The notes beneath the pieces are model-generated. The model saw only the letters and a program-made list of their open reading frames with translations. It did no database searches and was not told the DNA's origin. Positions 44,716 through 53,659 of a stretch of DNA of 64,000 bases are shown here, piece after piece. Location: NCBI RefSeq assembly GCF_004330295.1, contig NZ_SJOJ01000006.1, forward strand, positions 124,001 through 188,000. Direction: 5' to 3'. Origin of the DNA: Rahnella victoriana (GTDB lineage: Bacteria; Pseudomonadota; Gammaproteobacteria; Enterobacterales; Enterobacteriaceae). Numbering within the stretch: the first letter of the stretch is position 1; every line of letters starts with the position of its first letter. A program made the position numbers and the translations under genes.

Positions 44716-45074
44716 TATTAGGCAGTGATATTAATAAACCCTGTGTGCACTTTATCATCCGGCAGTATTTCCGTCAGAAGGAACACTGAAAGTTGCGAGA
44801 TGTGCCGCAGAACAATCGCAGGCACAGCAAGCCATTGCGCGGACACAACAAAATCCACAACAGCTTTTTCACCATAAATTAACAGTAATATTATAATTAC
44901 AAATAACACCATAAAAACCACGATAAAATAATTTCACTCCGACATCTAAAATCAATTAAAACCATTAAAACCTTTCACTCCTTTAAAATACCATTTCTAA
45001 TTTGCGGCACCTCACATAATAGTGGCAATTATCTCTCTTACACTCCCTGCACAAATTGACACAGGGGATTCATC
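44716..45074. promoter_or_regulatory. Divergent citA/citS control region
   Basis: AT-rich region of 359 bases. It contains short direct repeats around 44950-44990 (ATTAAAACC twice, then CCTTTCACTCC). In Klebsiella, CitB binds AT-rich sites between divergent cit operons, so binding here is expected, but I cannot delimit a site. No gene is visible in it. Confidence 0.5.
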
Positions 45075-46439
45075 ATGAGTACAACCGACGACACCTATTC
45101 TGTTCCCGCGGCCTCTTCCTCCGCAAAACAGCTCTCATTAAAAGAAAAATGGTGGCACATTCTCGATACCTGGAAAATTGGCATTATTCCGTTACCGCTG
45201 TTTGCCATGGCGGGATTGCTGATTGCCATTGACTGTCTCGACGGCAAACTGCCCAGCGATATCGTGGTGATGGTCGCCACGCTGGCGTTCTTCGGCTTCG
45301 CCTGCGGCGAGTTCGGCAAGCGTCTGCCGTTCATCGGCAAAATGGGGGCGGCGGCGATTTGCGCCACTTTCATTCCTTCCGCGCTGGTCTATTACGGCCT
45401 GCTGCCCGATGTAGTGGTCGAGTCCACAACCAAGTTCTATAAAAGCACCAACATTCTGTATCTGTACATCTGCTGCATTATCGTCGGCAGCATCATGAGT
45501 ATGGATCGCAAGGTGCTGATTCAGGGCTTCATGCGCATCTTCTTCCCGATGCTGTGCGGTGAAGTGATCGGCATGTTAACCGGGATGGGCGTGGGTCTGG
45601 CGCTGGGCATGGAACCCTTCCAGATTTTCTTCTTCCTGATCCTGCCTATCATGGCGGGCGGCGTAGGCGAAGGGGCCATTCCGTTGTCCATCGGCTATGC
45701 GACATTACTGCATATGGATCAGGGCGTGGCACTGGGTCGCATTCTGCCTATTGTGATGCTGGGCGGTCTGACGGCTATCGTGATCTCAGGCTCACTGAAT
45801 CAACTCGGTAAACGCTATCCGCACCTGACCGGTGAAGGCCAGCTGATGCCGTCCTCCAAAAACGCCACCGCAGACAGCAGCAAGCTGAGCGGTACCGGCG
45901 GTAAAACCGATGTCACCACCATCGCTGCCGGTGCGCTGCTGGCCGTGCTGCTGTACATGGTCGGCATGCTGTTGCACAAACTGATTGGCCTGCCTGCACC
46001 GGTCGGCATGTTGTTCGCGGCTGTCGCCCTGAAACTGGCGCATGGCGTTTCTCCGCGCCTGCTCGAAGGTTCTCAGGTGGTTTACAAATTCTTCCAGACC
46101 TCAGTGACCTACCCGATCCTGTTCGCCGTCGGTGTGGCTATCACCCCGTGGAATGAACTGGTTGCCGCGTTCACCCTTTCTAATCTGCTGGTCATCGTCA
46201 GCACCGTCGGCGCACTGGTGGCCACCGGCTTCTTCGTCGGTAAGAAAATCGGCATGCACCCGATTGATGTCGCCATCGTCTCCTGCTGCCAGAGCGGTCA
46301 GGGCGGAACCGGTGACGTGGCGATTCTGACGGCGGGCAACCGTATGTCGCTGATGCCGTTTGCCCAGATCGCCACCCGTATCGGCGGTGCGATCAACGTC
46401 TCGGTTGCACTGCTGGTTCTCGGCAACTTCCTTGTCTGA
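45075..46439 (+). CDS. citS: Citrate/Na+ symporter, 2-hydroxycarboxylate transporter family
   Basis: 454 residues (Klebsiella CitS 446), about 11 membrane segments with the two re-entrant loop motifs of the 2HCT family: GGVGEGAIPLS and CCQSGQGGTGDVAILTA. It imports citrate with sodium under fermentative conditions. AGGGG precedes ATG 45075. E. coli uses the unrelated citrate/succinate antiporter CitT; the CitS type here resembles the Klebsiella arrangement. First gene of the rightward citrate operon. Confidence 0.93.
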   Translation: MSTTDDTYSVPAASSSAKQLSLKEKWWHILDTWKIGIIPLPLFAMAGLLIAIDCLDGKLPSDIVVMVATLAFFGFACGEFGKRLPFIGKMGAAAICATFIPSALVYYGLLPDVVVESTTKFYKSTNILYLYICCIIVGSIMSMDRKVLIQGFMRIFFPMLCGEVIGMLTGMGVGLALGMEPFQIFFFLILPIMAGGVGEGAIPLSIGYATLLHMDQGVALGRILPIVMLGGLTAIVISGSLNQLGKRYPHLTGEGQLMPSSKNATADSSKLSGTGGKTDVTTIAAGALLAVLLYMVGMLLHKLIGLPAPVGMLFAAVALKLAHGVSPRLLEGSQVVYKFFQTSVTYPILFAVGVAITPWNELVAAFTLSNLLVIVSTVGALVATGFFVGKKIGMHPIDVAIVSCCQSGQGGTGDVAILTAGNRMSLMPFAQIATRIGGAINVSVALLVLGNFLV

Positions 46440-46477
46440 CGCCGTGTTCAACCCTTTTTAAAATTCAGGACATTTTT

Positions 46478-47365
46478 ATGAAACTGGCAAGTTATCTCTA
46501 TAAGGGGCGCAAGTCCTACGGTATCGCAACGGAGCACGGCATGATCGACCTGGGTCGTCATCTCGGACAGCTTTACCCGGACCTGAAAGCCCTGCTGGCG
46601 GGGAACGGGCTGGCACATGCTCAGGAACTGGCTACCCTGCCCGTCGATCTCGATTTCAGTGATCTGACGTTTCTGCCGGTAATTCAGAATCCGGAAAAAA
46701 TCCTCTGCGTCGGCATGAACTATGCCGAAAAACGCAAAGAGTTTGACCAGCATAATCCGGCACCGACCTTGTTCGTGCGCTTTGCCGACTCGCAAACCGG
46801 CCACGGTTCTCCCGTCATCAAACCGAGCCGGTCTGTGGAGTTTGATTACGAGGGGGAACTGGCGGTGATCATCGGTTCGGCCGGGGAAAATATCTCACGC
46901 GAAGATGCCCTGTCGCATGTCGCCGGATACAGCTGCTACATGGACGGTTCCGCCCGTGACTGGCAGCACACCTGGTTTACCGCCGGTAAAAACTGGCGTC
47001 AGACCGGCGCATTCGGGCCGTGGATGACCACCGCCGATGAAATCCCGGACCCGCACTCGCTGGCGATCCGTACGTGGCTTAACGGCAACATGGTGCAGGA
47101 AGACAACACCCGCAGCATGATCCACAAAGTCGCTGAACTGATTGAATACATCAGCACCTTTACCACGCTGCATGCCGGTGACGTGATCATCACCGGATCT
47201 CCGGGCGGCGTGGGGAAAAAACGCGTGCCACCGCTGTTTATGAAGCCCGGTGACCGCATCGAAGTGGAAATCGAAAAGATCGGCCATCTGAGCAATGTGA
47301 TTGTCGCCGCAGACATGAAGATTGCCACAGACCGTCAGCTGAGCCCGGCTTATGTTCAGTCGTAA
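46478..47365 (+). CDS. Fumarylacetoacetate hydrolase (FAH) family protein in the citrate operon
   Basis: 295 residues. N-terminal domain (about 1-65) and FAH catalytic domain with VGMNYAEKRKE, the metal site DYEGELAVIIG (Glu, Glu, later Asp in YSCYMDGSARDW) and HAGDVIITGSPGGVG. Close relatives include acylpyruvases and oxaloacetate decarboxylases (FAHD1 type). In this operon citrate lyase makes oxaloacetate and no oadGAB sodium-pump decarboxylase is present, so decarboxylating or tautomerising oxaloacetate is the obvious inferred role. It overlaps citC by 14 bases. Confidence 0.82.
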   Translation: MKLASYLYKGRKSYGIATEHGMIDLGRHLGQLYPDLKALLAGNGLAHAQELATLPVDLDFSDLTFLPVIQNPEKILCVGMNYAEKRKEFDQHNPAPTLFVRFADSQTGHGSPVIKPSRSVEFDYEGELAVIIGSAGENISREDALSHVAGYSCYMDGSARDWQHTWFTAGKNWRQTGAFGPWMTTADEIPDPHSLAIRTWLNGNMVQEDNTRSMIHKVAELIEYISTFTTLHAGDVIITGSPGGVGKKRVPPLFMKPGDRIEVEIEKIGHLSNVIVAADMKIATDRQLSPAYVQS

Positions 47366-48446
47366 TACGCCCGACTTTCACGTCGTTTCTGTCAGCCAGC
47401 CGCCGCAAGGCATGCTGGAGGAAATCCGCGCCCTGCTGCAACAAAGTCAGCTGGGCATGGATGACGACATTGAGCAGTTTGTGGTGGCCTGTTCAGGCCA
47501 CAAGCTGGTCGGATGCGCCGGACTGGTGAGCAACACCATCAAATGTGTGGCTGTTGCCGCCGACTGGCGCGGTGAAAATCTCAGCGCCAGACTGCTCGGT
47601 GAAGTGGAAAATCTGGCGGTCTCCGGCGGACATTTCCATCTGTTTCTCTACACCCGCCCCGCCAATCTTGAGCGTTTTCGCGGCTGCGGGTTTTATCCGC
47701 TGGTGCAGTGGGATCAGGTGGCGGTGCTGATGGAAAACACGCCGGTAGGCATCAGCCATTATTGCCGTGGGTTGCAACGCCATTATCACCGCGGCCAGCG
47801 TATCGGCGCGGTAGTGATGAATGCCAATCCGTTTACGCTTGGTCACCGTTATCTGGCTGAACAGGCGGCGGCGACCTGCGACTGGCTGCATGTGTTTGTG
47901 GTCAGTGAAGACGTGTCGTATTTCCCGTTTCAGGAACGGCTGGAGATGGTGCGTCAGGGGGTGGCAGACCTGCCCAATGTGACGGTGCATGCCGGTTCGG
48001 AATATCTGATTTCCCGCGCGACTTTCCCCGGTTATTTCCTCAAGGACGCCGGACTGGTCAATCAGGCCTGGAGCGTGATGGATCTGCTGATTTTCCGTCA
48101 GTACATCGCCCCGGCCTTGGGGATTACCCATCGTTTTGTCGGCAGTGAGCCTTTCTGCCCGGTCACGCATCAGTACAACTGCGATATGCATGACTGGCTG
48201 GAAACCCCTTCCCGCTCGGTGTCGCCGCCCCTGAGTGTGACCGAGTTACCGCGAAAACGTCACGCCAGCGGCAGGGCCATTTCCGCCTCTGAGGTGCGTG
48301 CCTTGCTCAAAACACAGCAACTGGCACGGATCCGCGACATCGTTCCGCCCGGCACCTATGCACATCTCGAACAACATTATTTCGCCAGTGCGCCCGCTGA
48401 AACCGCACTCGGTGACGAACGTATTATTTCACCCTCACTTTGTTAA
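47352..48446 (+). CDS. citC: [Citrate (pro-3S)-lyase] ligase
   Basis: 364 residues. A GNAT-like N-terminal domain (about 30-120: GCAGLVSNTIKCVAVAADWRGENLSARLLGEV) is followed by a nucleotidyltransferase domain with the HxGH-type motif NANPFTLGHRYL (about 157-168) and RAISASEVRALL near the end. It acetylates the thiol of the citrate lyase prosthetic group with acetate and ATP, switching the lyase on. Start ATG 47352 lies inside the preceding gene. Confidence 0.94.
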   Translation: MFSRNTPDFHVVSVSQPPQGMLEEIRALLQQSQLGMDDDIEQFVVACSGHKLVGCAGLVSNTIKCVAVAADWRGENLSARLLGEVENLAVSGGHFHLFLYTRPANLERFRGCGFYPLVQWDQVAVLMENTPVGISHYCRGLQRHYHRGQRIGAVVMNANPFTLGHRYLAEQAAATCDWLHVFVVSEDVSYFPFQERLEMVRQGVADLPNVTVHAGSEYLISRATFPGYFLKDAGLVNQAWSVMDLLIFRQYIAPALGITHRFVGSEPFCPVTHQYNCDMHDWLETPSRSVSPPLSVTELPRKRHASGRAISASEVRALLKTQQLARIRDIVPPGTYAHLEQHYFASAPAETALGDERIISPSLC

Positions 48447-48461
48447 CAGCAGGAAAAACCA

Positions 48462-48752
48462 ATGAAAATTGTGAAGGAGGCGCTGGCAGGCACGGTTGAA
48501 TCCAGCGATTTGCTGGTCAAAATCGCCCCGGCCAGTGAGCTGAATGTGGTGATCAACAGTGAAGTCATCAAACAGTTTGGTGATCAGATCCGAAGCGTGG
48601 TCAGCGAGACACTCGCCGCCCTCGGCGTGACCGAAGGCTTACTGATTATCGAAGATAAAGGCGCGCTCGATTGTGTGATCCGCGCCAGGGTACAAAGTGC
48701 GGTGCTGCGCGCGGCACAGGCTGAAGAGATTAACTGGGAGACGTTACGATGA
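48462..48752 (+). CDS. citD: Citrate lyase acyl carrier protein (gamma subunit)
   Basis: 96 residues, the family length. Ser14 ([13 protein letters not shown]) is the residue that carries the phosphoribosyl-dephospho-CoA prosthetic group. The C-terminal half [19 protein letters not shown] is typical. It ferries the acyl group between CitF and CitE. It overlaps citE by four bases. Confidence 0.96.
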   Translation: MKIVKEALAGTVESSDLLVKIAPASELNVVINSEVIKQFGDQIRSVVSETLAALGVTEGLLIIEDKGALDCVIRARVQSAVLRAAQAEEINWETLR

Positions 48753-49624
48753 AAAAACTGCGCCGCAGCATGCTGTTCCTGCCGGGAGCCAGCGCCGCCA
48801 TGTTGTCCACTGCGTTTATTTATCGTCCGGACTCCATCATGTTCGATCTGGAAGATGCCGTTTCGCTGCGTGAAAAAGACACCGCGCGCATTCTGGTTTT
48901 CCATGCCCTTCAGCATCCGATGTATCGCGATATCGAAACCGTTGTCCGCATCAACCAGCTAAGTACTCCCTTTGGCCTTAAAGATCTGGAGGCTGTGGTA
49001 CGTGCCGGGGTGGATGTGGTGCGCTTACCCAAAACCGATACGCCGGACGATATTTTTGAACTGGAAGCACATATCGAACGCATCGAGAAAGACTGCGGTC
49101 GTGAACCCGGTTCGACCAAAATCATGGCGGCGATCGAATCGGCCATTGGCGTGATTAACGCCGTGGCGATCGCCCGCTGTTCACCGCGTCTGATCGGCAT
49201 CGCGCTGGCGGCTTTCGACTACGTGATGGACATGCAAACTGAGCGCGGCGACGGCACCGAGCTGTTTTATGCCCGCTGTGCCGTGCTGCATGCCGCCCGC
49301 GCTGCCGGTATCGATGCCTTCGACGTGGTTTATTCCGACATCAACGACGAGGCCGGTTTCCTGCGGGAAGTCGAGCTGATCCGCAAAATGGGCTTCAACG
49401 GCAAATCCCTGATCAACCCGCGCCAGATTGAGCTGCTGCATAACGCTTATGCGCCATCACAGGAAGAGGTGGATTACGCGCACCGCGTGATTGCTGCCGC
49501 TGAAGAAGGTGAGCGTAACGGTCTGGGCGTGATTTCGCTGAACGGCAAGATGATCGATGGCCCGATCATCAATCATGCACAGGTGGTACTTGAACGCGCC
49601 AGCGCGTCAGGCGTGCGCCGCTAG
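48749..49624 (+). CDS. citE: Citrate lyase beta subunit (citryl-ACP lyase)
   Basis: 291 residues, HpcH/HpaI aldolase-like barrel. [14 protein letters not shown] start, [14 protein letters not shown] with Mg ligands, [12 protein letters not shown] (substrate Arg), [13 protein letters not shown] (Glu ligand) and [14 protein letters not shown]. It cleaves citryl-ACP into oxaloacetate and acetyl-ACP. Confidence 0.96.
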   Translation: MKKLRRSMLFLPGASAAMLSTAFIYRPDSIMFDLEDAVSLREKDTARILVFHALQHPMYRDIETVVRINQLSTPFGLKDLEAVVRAGVDVVRLPKTDTPDDIFELEAHIERIEKDCGREPGSTKIMAAIESAIGVINAVAIARCSPRLIGIALAAFDYVMDMQTERGDGTELFYARCAVLHAARAAGIDAFDVVYSDINDEAGFLREVELIRKMGFNGKSLINPRQIELLHNAYAPSQEEVDYAHRVIAAAEEGERNGLGVISLNGKMIDGPIINHAQVVLERASASGVRR

Positions 49625-49654
49625 CCCTCAATTTTGCACAGGAAGATCTTTATC

Positions 49655-51181
49655 ATGAGTCATTTAACTGAAACTTTGCACAGCCATTATCCGCAACTCC
49701 GGCACCTTGTGCCGTTTGACGGCGCGCACCGCACGACGCCTTATCTTTCCGATCCGGATGCCCGTCTGCACCGTAAATTGTGCGATTCGCTGGAACAGGC
49801 GATTGCCCGCAGCGGCCTGAAAGATGGCATGACCATTTCCTTCCATCACGCTTTTCGCGAAGGCGATCAGGTGATCAATCACGTCGTGGCGACGCTGGCG
49901 AACCTTGGCTTTAAAAATCTCACGCTGGCGTCCAGCTCGCTGATGACCTGCAACGAGGCGCTGATCGAACATATCCGCCATGGCGTCATCACCCGTATTT
50001 ATACCTCCGGCATGCGCGGCAAACTGGCCGATGCCATCTCGCACGGGCTGATGGAAGAACCGGTACAAATTCACTCCCACGGCGGACGGGTGAAGTTGCT
50101 GCAGGACGGCGAACTGAACATTGATGTCGCGTTTCTCGGCGTGCCGTGCAGCGATGAATTCGGCAACGCCAACGGCACGCACGGTAAATCCTGTTGTGGT
50201 TCGCTGGGTTACGCGATGGTTGATGCACAGTTTGCCAACACCGTGGTGCTGCTGACGGAAGAACTGGTGCCCTTCCCTAACATGCCCGCCAGTCTGGTGC
50301 AGGATCAGGTGGATTACATCGTAAAAGTCGATCAGGTCGGCGATCCGGCAAAAATCAGCGTCGGCGCGGCGCGTGTCACCAGTAATCCGCGCGAGCTGAT
50401 GATTGCCCGCACGGCAGCGGAAGTCATCGAATATTCAGGCTATTTCAAACCGGGCTTTTCGATGCAGACCGGTTCCGGCGCGGCGGCGACGGCCTGTACC
50501 CGTTTCATGGAAGAAAAAATGGAACGCAACCAGATCACCGCCCGTTTTGCCCTCGGCGGCATCACCGGCAGTCTGGTGGATTTGCATGAAAAAGGTCTGA
50601 TCGACACCCTGCTGGATACGCAATGTTTCGACGGGCAAGCGGCGGCCTCGCTCAGCCGTAACCCGCGGCACATCGAGATTTCCACCAATGTGTACGCCAA
50701 TCCGGGCGCGAAAGCGGCGAGTTGTGATCAGCTGGATATCGTTATCCTGAGCGCACTGGAAATCGACACCGGTTTTAACGTCAACGTGATCACCGGCTCC
50801 GACGGCGTAATGCGTGGTGCCTCCGGCGGACATTGCGACGTTGCCAGCGCCGCCAACCTGACCATCGTGGTCGCGCCGTTACTGCGCAGCCGGATCCCGA
50901 CGGTGGTGCGTCGTGTCACAACCCGCGTGACGCCGGGGGAAAGCATCGACGTGCTGGTGACCGACCACGGCATCGCCGTGAATCCGGCACGTCCGGAAAT
51001 CCGTCAGCGGCTGGAAGAGGCGGGGATGAAAATCATGGACATTGAAACCCTGTACCAGCGGGCAATTTCCCTGACCGGCGAGCCAAAACCGATTGAATTC
51101 ACCGACCGTATCGTGGGGGTGATCCGCTATCGCGACGGCAGCGTGATCGACGTGGTTCATCAGGTAAAAGAGGACGCATAA
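49655..51181 (+). CDS. citF: Citrate lyase alpha subunit (citrate:acetyl-ACP transferase)
   Basis: 508 residues, the same as Klebsiella CitF. Two CoA-transferase-like halves: GMTISFHHAFREGDQVINHV and SHGGRVKLLQDGELNIDVAFLGVP in the first, GSGAAATACTRFMEEKM and GASGGHCDVASAANLTIVVAPLLR in the second. It exchanges acetyl for citrate on the carrier protein. Start ATG 49655 has AGGAAG upstream; an upstream GTG- or ATG-opened frame from 49634 adds seven residues without support. It shares one base with citX. Confidence 0.96.
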   Translation: MSHLTETLHSHYPQLRHLVPFDGAHRTTPYLSDPDARLHRKLCDSLEQAIARSGLKDGMTISFHHAFREGDQVINHVVATLANLGFKNLTLASSSLMTCNEALIEHIRHGVITRIYTSGMRGKLADAISHGLMEEPVQIHSHGGRVKLLQDGELNIDVAFLGVPCSDEFGNANGTHGKSCCGSLGYAMVDAQFANTVVLLTEELVPFPNMPASLVQDQVDYIVKVDQVGDPAKISVGAARVTSNPRELMIARTAAEVIEYSGYFKPGFSMQTGSGAAATACTRFMEEKMERNQITARFALGGITGSLVDLHEKGLIDTLLDTQCFDGQAAASLSRNPRHIEISTNVYANPGAKAASCDQLDIVILSALEIDTGFNVNVITGSDGVMRGASGGHCDVASAANLTIVVAPLLRSRIPTVVRRVTTRVTPGESIDVLVTDHGIAVNPARPEIRQRLEEAGMKIMDIETLYQRAISLTGEPKPIEFTDRIVGVIRYRDGSVIDVVHQVKEDA

Positions 51182-51720
51182 TGACCATCATGACGCCTGC
51201 TCAGGCAGGCGTCAGCCTGGAGGATTTGCTGGCAGCAAAGGAACTGCGTGCACAGCGGCAAACCGACTGGCTGACACAATTCTCACAGCCGCTGATCTCC
51301 CTCACGCTGGTCACGCCGGGGCCGGTGAAAGATTCCGTGAGCTACCGTCAGGTAATGCGTGAGGCGCTGCAACGCGCCGACGTGATGTTACTGCAACACG
51401 GCTGGCCGGTACTGAAACATCAGGTTTTCTGGCTGCCTTCGGGAGCGGAAGCGTTCTGGTGTGTGGCACATCCGGCAGCGGAAGTGAAAGCAGCGACCGT
51501 CGCGCTGGAGCAATCTCATGCGCTCGGGCGTTTATGGGATTTCGATGTGATTTGTCCGCAGGCAGGCGTGACAGGTCGACGCTCACTAGACCTTGCCAGC
51601 CGTCGCTGTCTGGTCTGCGACGGCCCTGCCCATGCCTGCGCCCGTTCGCGTCAGCACCCGCTGGAACAGGTGATCTCAAAAGTGGAGGCGCTGATCGATG
51701 GCTGGCACCGCGCTCACTGA
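51181..51720 (+). CDS. citX: Apo-citrate lyase phosphoribosyl-dephospho-CoA transferase
   Basis: 179 residues. Family signatures GRLWDFDVICP and the Cys-rich RRCLVCDGPAHACARSRQHP near the C-terminus. It attaches the prosthetic group made by CitG to Ser14 of CitD. Separate citX and citG genes follow the Klebsiella pattern more than the fused form of some other bacteria. Confidence 0.93.
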   Translation: MTIMTPAQAGVSLEDLLAAKELRAQRQTDWLTQFSQPLISLTLVTPGPVKDSVSYRQVMREALQRADVMLLQHGWPVLKHQVFWLPSGAEAFWCVAHPAAEVKAATVALEQSHALGRLWDFDVICPQAGVTGRRSLDLASRRCLVCDGPAHACARSRQHPLEQVISKVEALIDGWHRAH

Positions 51721-52537
51721 ATCACTTTCCCCCCCGTCCGTCGCCACGCTGGCGGCAGACGCCCTGCGCAGTGAAGTCTGGCTGACACCCAAACCGGGAC
51801 TGGTGGACAGTGCCAATAACGGTTCGCACGATGACATGGATTTGCCGCTGTTTCTGCGCAGCATCGACTCCATAGCGCCGTGGTTGCATCAGTTTCAGGC
51901 GCAGGGACAGCAGGATTTTTTACAGCCTGCACCGGCGATGCTGATGCGTATCCGCCCCGCCGGTCTGGCCTGTGAACAGGCGATGTTCGGCGCAACACAG
52001 GGGATTAATGCCCACAAAGGCGGTATTTTCTCTCTGGGGTTGTTGTGTACGGCGGCAGGCAGGCTCAGCGCAGGCCACCGTCCGCTGACCCGTCAGGGTT
52101 TATGCGCAGAAGTGGCCGCCATGACACAAGGTCTGGTCGAACGGGAATTACAACATTGCCGTCAGCCCGCCACAGCCGGTGAACGCCTGTTTCAGGCTCA
52201 CGGCATGACCGGCGCACGCGGCGAAGTGGAGAGCGGTTTCCTTACCCTGCGCCGTCACGTATTTCCGCACTGGTACAGCGAAACCCATCCTGAACGCCGC
52301 AGCCTGAACGCCCTTCTGCGCCTGATGGCATATAACCCGGATACCAATCTGGTGGCGCGCGGCGGGCTGAGCGGATTACATTTCGTGCAGGATTATGCAC
52401 GCCGGTTACTGACATCGGGCTGGCAGAAAGAGGATTTACAGGAGATGGATCAGGCGCTGATTGCCCGACATCTCAGCCCCGGCGGCAGTGCTGATTTACT
52501 GGCGGTGGCGACGGTATTAATGGCTTTCCCGCAATGA
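51698..52537 (+). CDS. citG: Triphosphoribosyl-dephospho-CoA synthase
   Basis: 279 residues. Signatures VWLTPKPGLVDSANNGSHDDMDLPLFLRS, GINAHKGGIFSLGLLCTAAGR and NPDTNLVARGGLSGL. It builds the citrate lyase prosthetic-group precursor from ATP and dephospho-CoA. It overlaps citX by 23 bases and the next gene by four. Confidence 0.94.
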   Translation: MAGTALTESLSPPSVATLAADALRSEVWLTPKPGLVDSANNGSHDDMDLPLFLRSIDSIAPWLHQFQAQGQQDFLQPAPAMLMRIRPAGLACEQAMFGATQGINAHKGGIFSLGLLCTAAGRLSAGHRPLTRQGLCAEVAAMTQGLVERELQHCRQPATAGERLFQAHGMTGARGEVESGFLTLRRHVFPHWYSETHPERRSLNALLRLMAYNPDTNLVARGGLSGLHFVQDYARRLLTSGWQKEDLQEMDQALIARHLSPGGSADLLAVATVLMAFPQ

Positions 52538-53082
52538 GCACCGCGTCTGACATCACCCTGATGCTGGTTCCCGGACTGCGCGACAGCGAAGCCGGGCACT
52601 GGCAAAGCCGCTGGCATGAGCAACGCCCTCACTGGCTGCGCATCCGCCAGCGCGACTGGTCACAGGGCGATCTTGAAGGCTGGGTAGCCGCTATTGACCG
52701 CGAACGAAAACTCACCCCCGCCCCGCTGTTGCTGATCGGCCACAGTTTTGGCGCGCTCGCCAGTCTGGTGTGGGCGAACCGCCACCCGCAACATTGCGCC
52801 GGGGTGATGCTGGTCGCGCCTGCGGAACCGCTGCGTTTCGGGCTGGAGGACGACATTTTGCCTGTGCCGCTTGCCGTGCCGGGGCTGCTGGTGGCAAGTC
52901 ACACCGATCCGTTGCTGTCTTTCGGCCGGGCAAGGTTTTGGGCACAGGCATGGGGCTGCGAGCTGGCCGATATCGGCGAAGCCGGACACATCAATGTCGA
53001 GTCGGGGTTTGGCGAATGGCCGTGGGGGCTGGCAAAACTGGAGCAGTTTGCCGCCGGACTGACGGCAAACGTGTCGACATAA
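52534..53082 (+). CDS. Alpha/beta hydrolase, RBBP9/YdeN type, at the end of the citrate operon
   Basis: 182 residues. TLMLVPGLRDSEAGHWQSRW start, nucleophile elbow GHSFGA with Ser71, Asp125 in VASHTDPLLSF and His152 in EAGHINVESGFG, a full triad. Members of this family are small serine hydrolases of unclear substrate. The ATG overlaps the citG stop (ATGA), so it is co-translated with citrate lyase maturation genes, which is not the usual end of a cit operon. A role with an acyl or thioester intermediate is only a guess. Confidence 0.8.
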   Translation: MSTASDITLMLVPGLRDSEAGHWQSRWHEQRPHWLRIRQRDWSQGDLEGWVAAIDRERKLTPAPLLLIGHSFGALASLVWANRHPQHCAGVMLVAPAEPLRFGLEDDILPVPLAVPGLLVASHTDPLLSFGRARFWAQAWGCELADIGEAGHINVESGFGEWPWGLAKLEQFAAGLTANVST

Positions 53083-53108
53083 CGACAGGAAACGCACTCA
53101 GTATGGCG

Positions 53109-53585
53109 TTACTCAACAATACGGGATTGCATTGCCTGCGGAGGCTGAGACTTCTGGCAGCAGAGAAAAATCATCATCAGCAGCGGGATCCACCCCAGTA
53201 CAATGCCCAGCGTGATTTTCATCCAGACATACGTTTCCGGTGAAGCGTATTCCATCAGAATCGAATTCAGCAGGCGCGAAACCACGCCTGCCAGATAGAC
53301 ACAGCCAAACCACCAGCCGGAACGGTTGATGTCATGCATGCGCCGGACACCCACCGCCAGCAGCGGCAATGCCGTCGCCAGGGCAAACAGGGTGTAAGCC
53401 ACGCCAGCGTAAAAGATGCTGTGAGGATCCCCCGCCAGCGCGAACAGGAAGGACACGCCCATGGTCAGCAAAATAATGATCAGCAAGTTGCCCAGTGCAA
53501 ATGTCCAGAACTCCTTGCGCGTCGCCCGACCATTAAAATCCACATACCTTTTCCAGCCCTGCAAATAACACTGCCATACCGTCAT
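53109..53585 (-). CDS. DUF805 family inner-membrane protein
   Basis: 158 residues. The DUF805 start WQCYLQGWKRYVDFNGRATRKEFWTFALGN is followed by three or four membrane segments and RRMHDINRSGWWFGCVYLAG, the second family signature. Function unknown. It is convergent with the citrate operon (26 bases apart) and follows ganR on the same strand with a 74-base gap, but there is no reason to link it to galactan. Confidence 0.87.
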   Translation of the reverse strand: MTVWQCYLQGWKRYVDFNGRATRKEFWTFALGNLLIIILLTMGVSFLFALAGDPHSIFYAGVAYTLFALATALPLLAVGVRRMHDINRSGWWFGCVYLAGVVSRLLNSILMEYASPETYVWMKITLGIVLGWIPLLMMIFLCCQKSQPPQAMQSRIVE

Positions 53586-53659
53586 CTCATCACGTCCTTT
53601 TACCGGTTAATCAGTTTTATAACGTTAATTTTCAATTCGTAATCAAACAGAGCGTTTTC

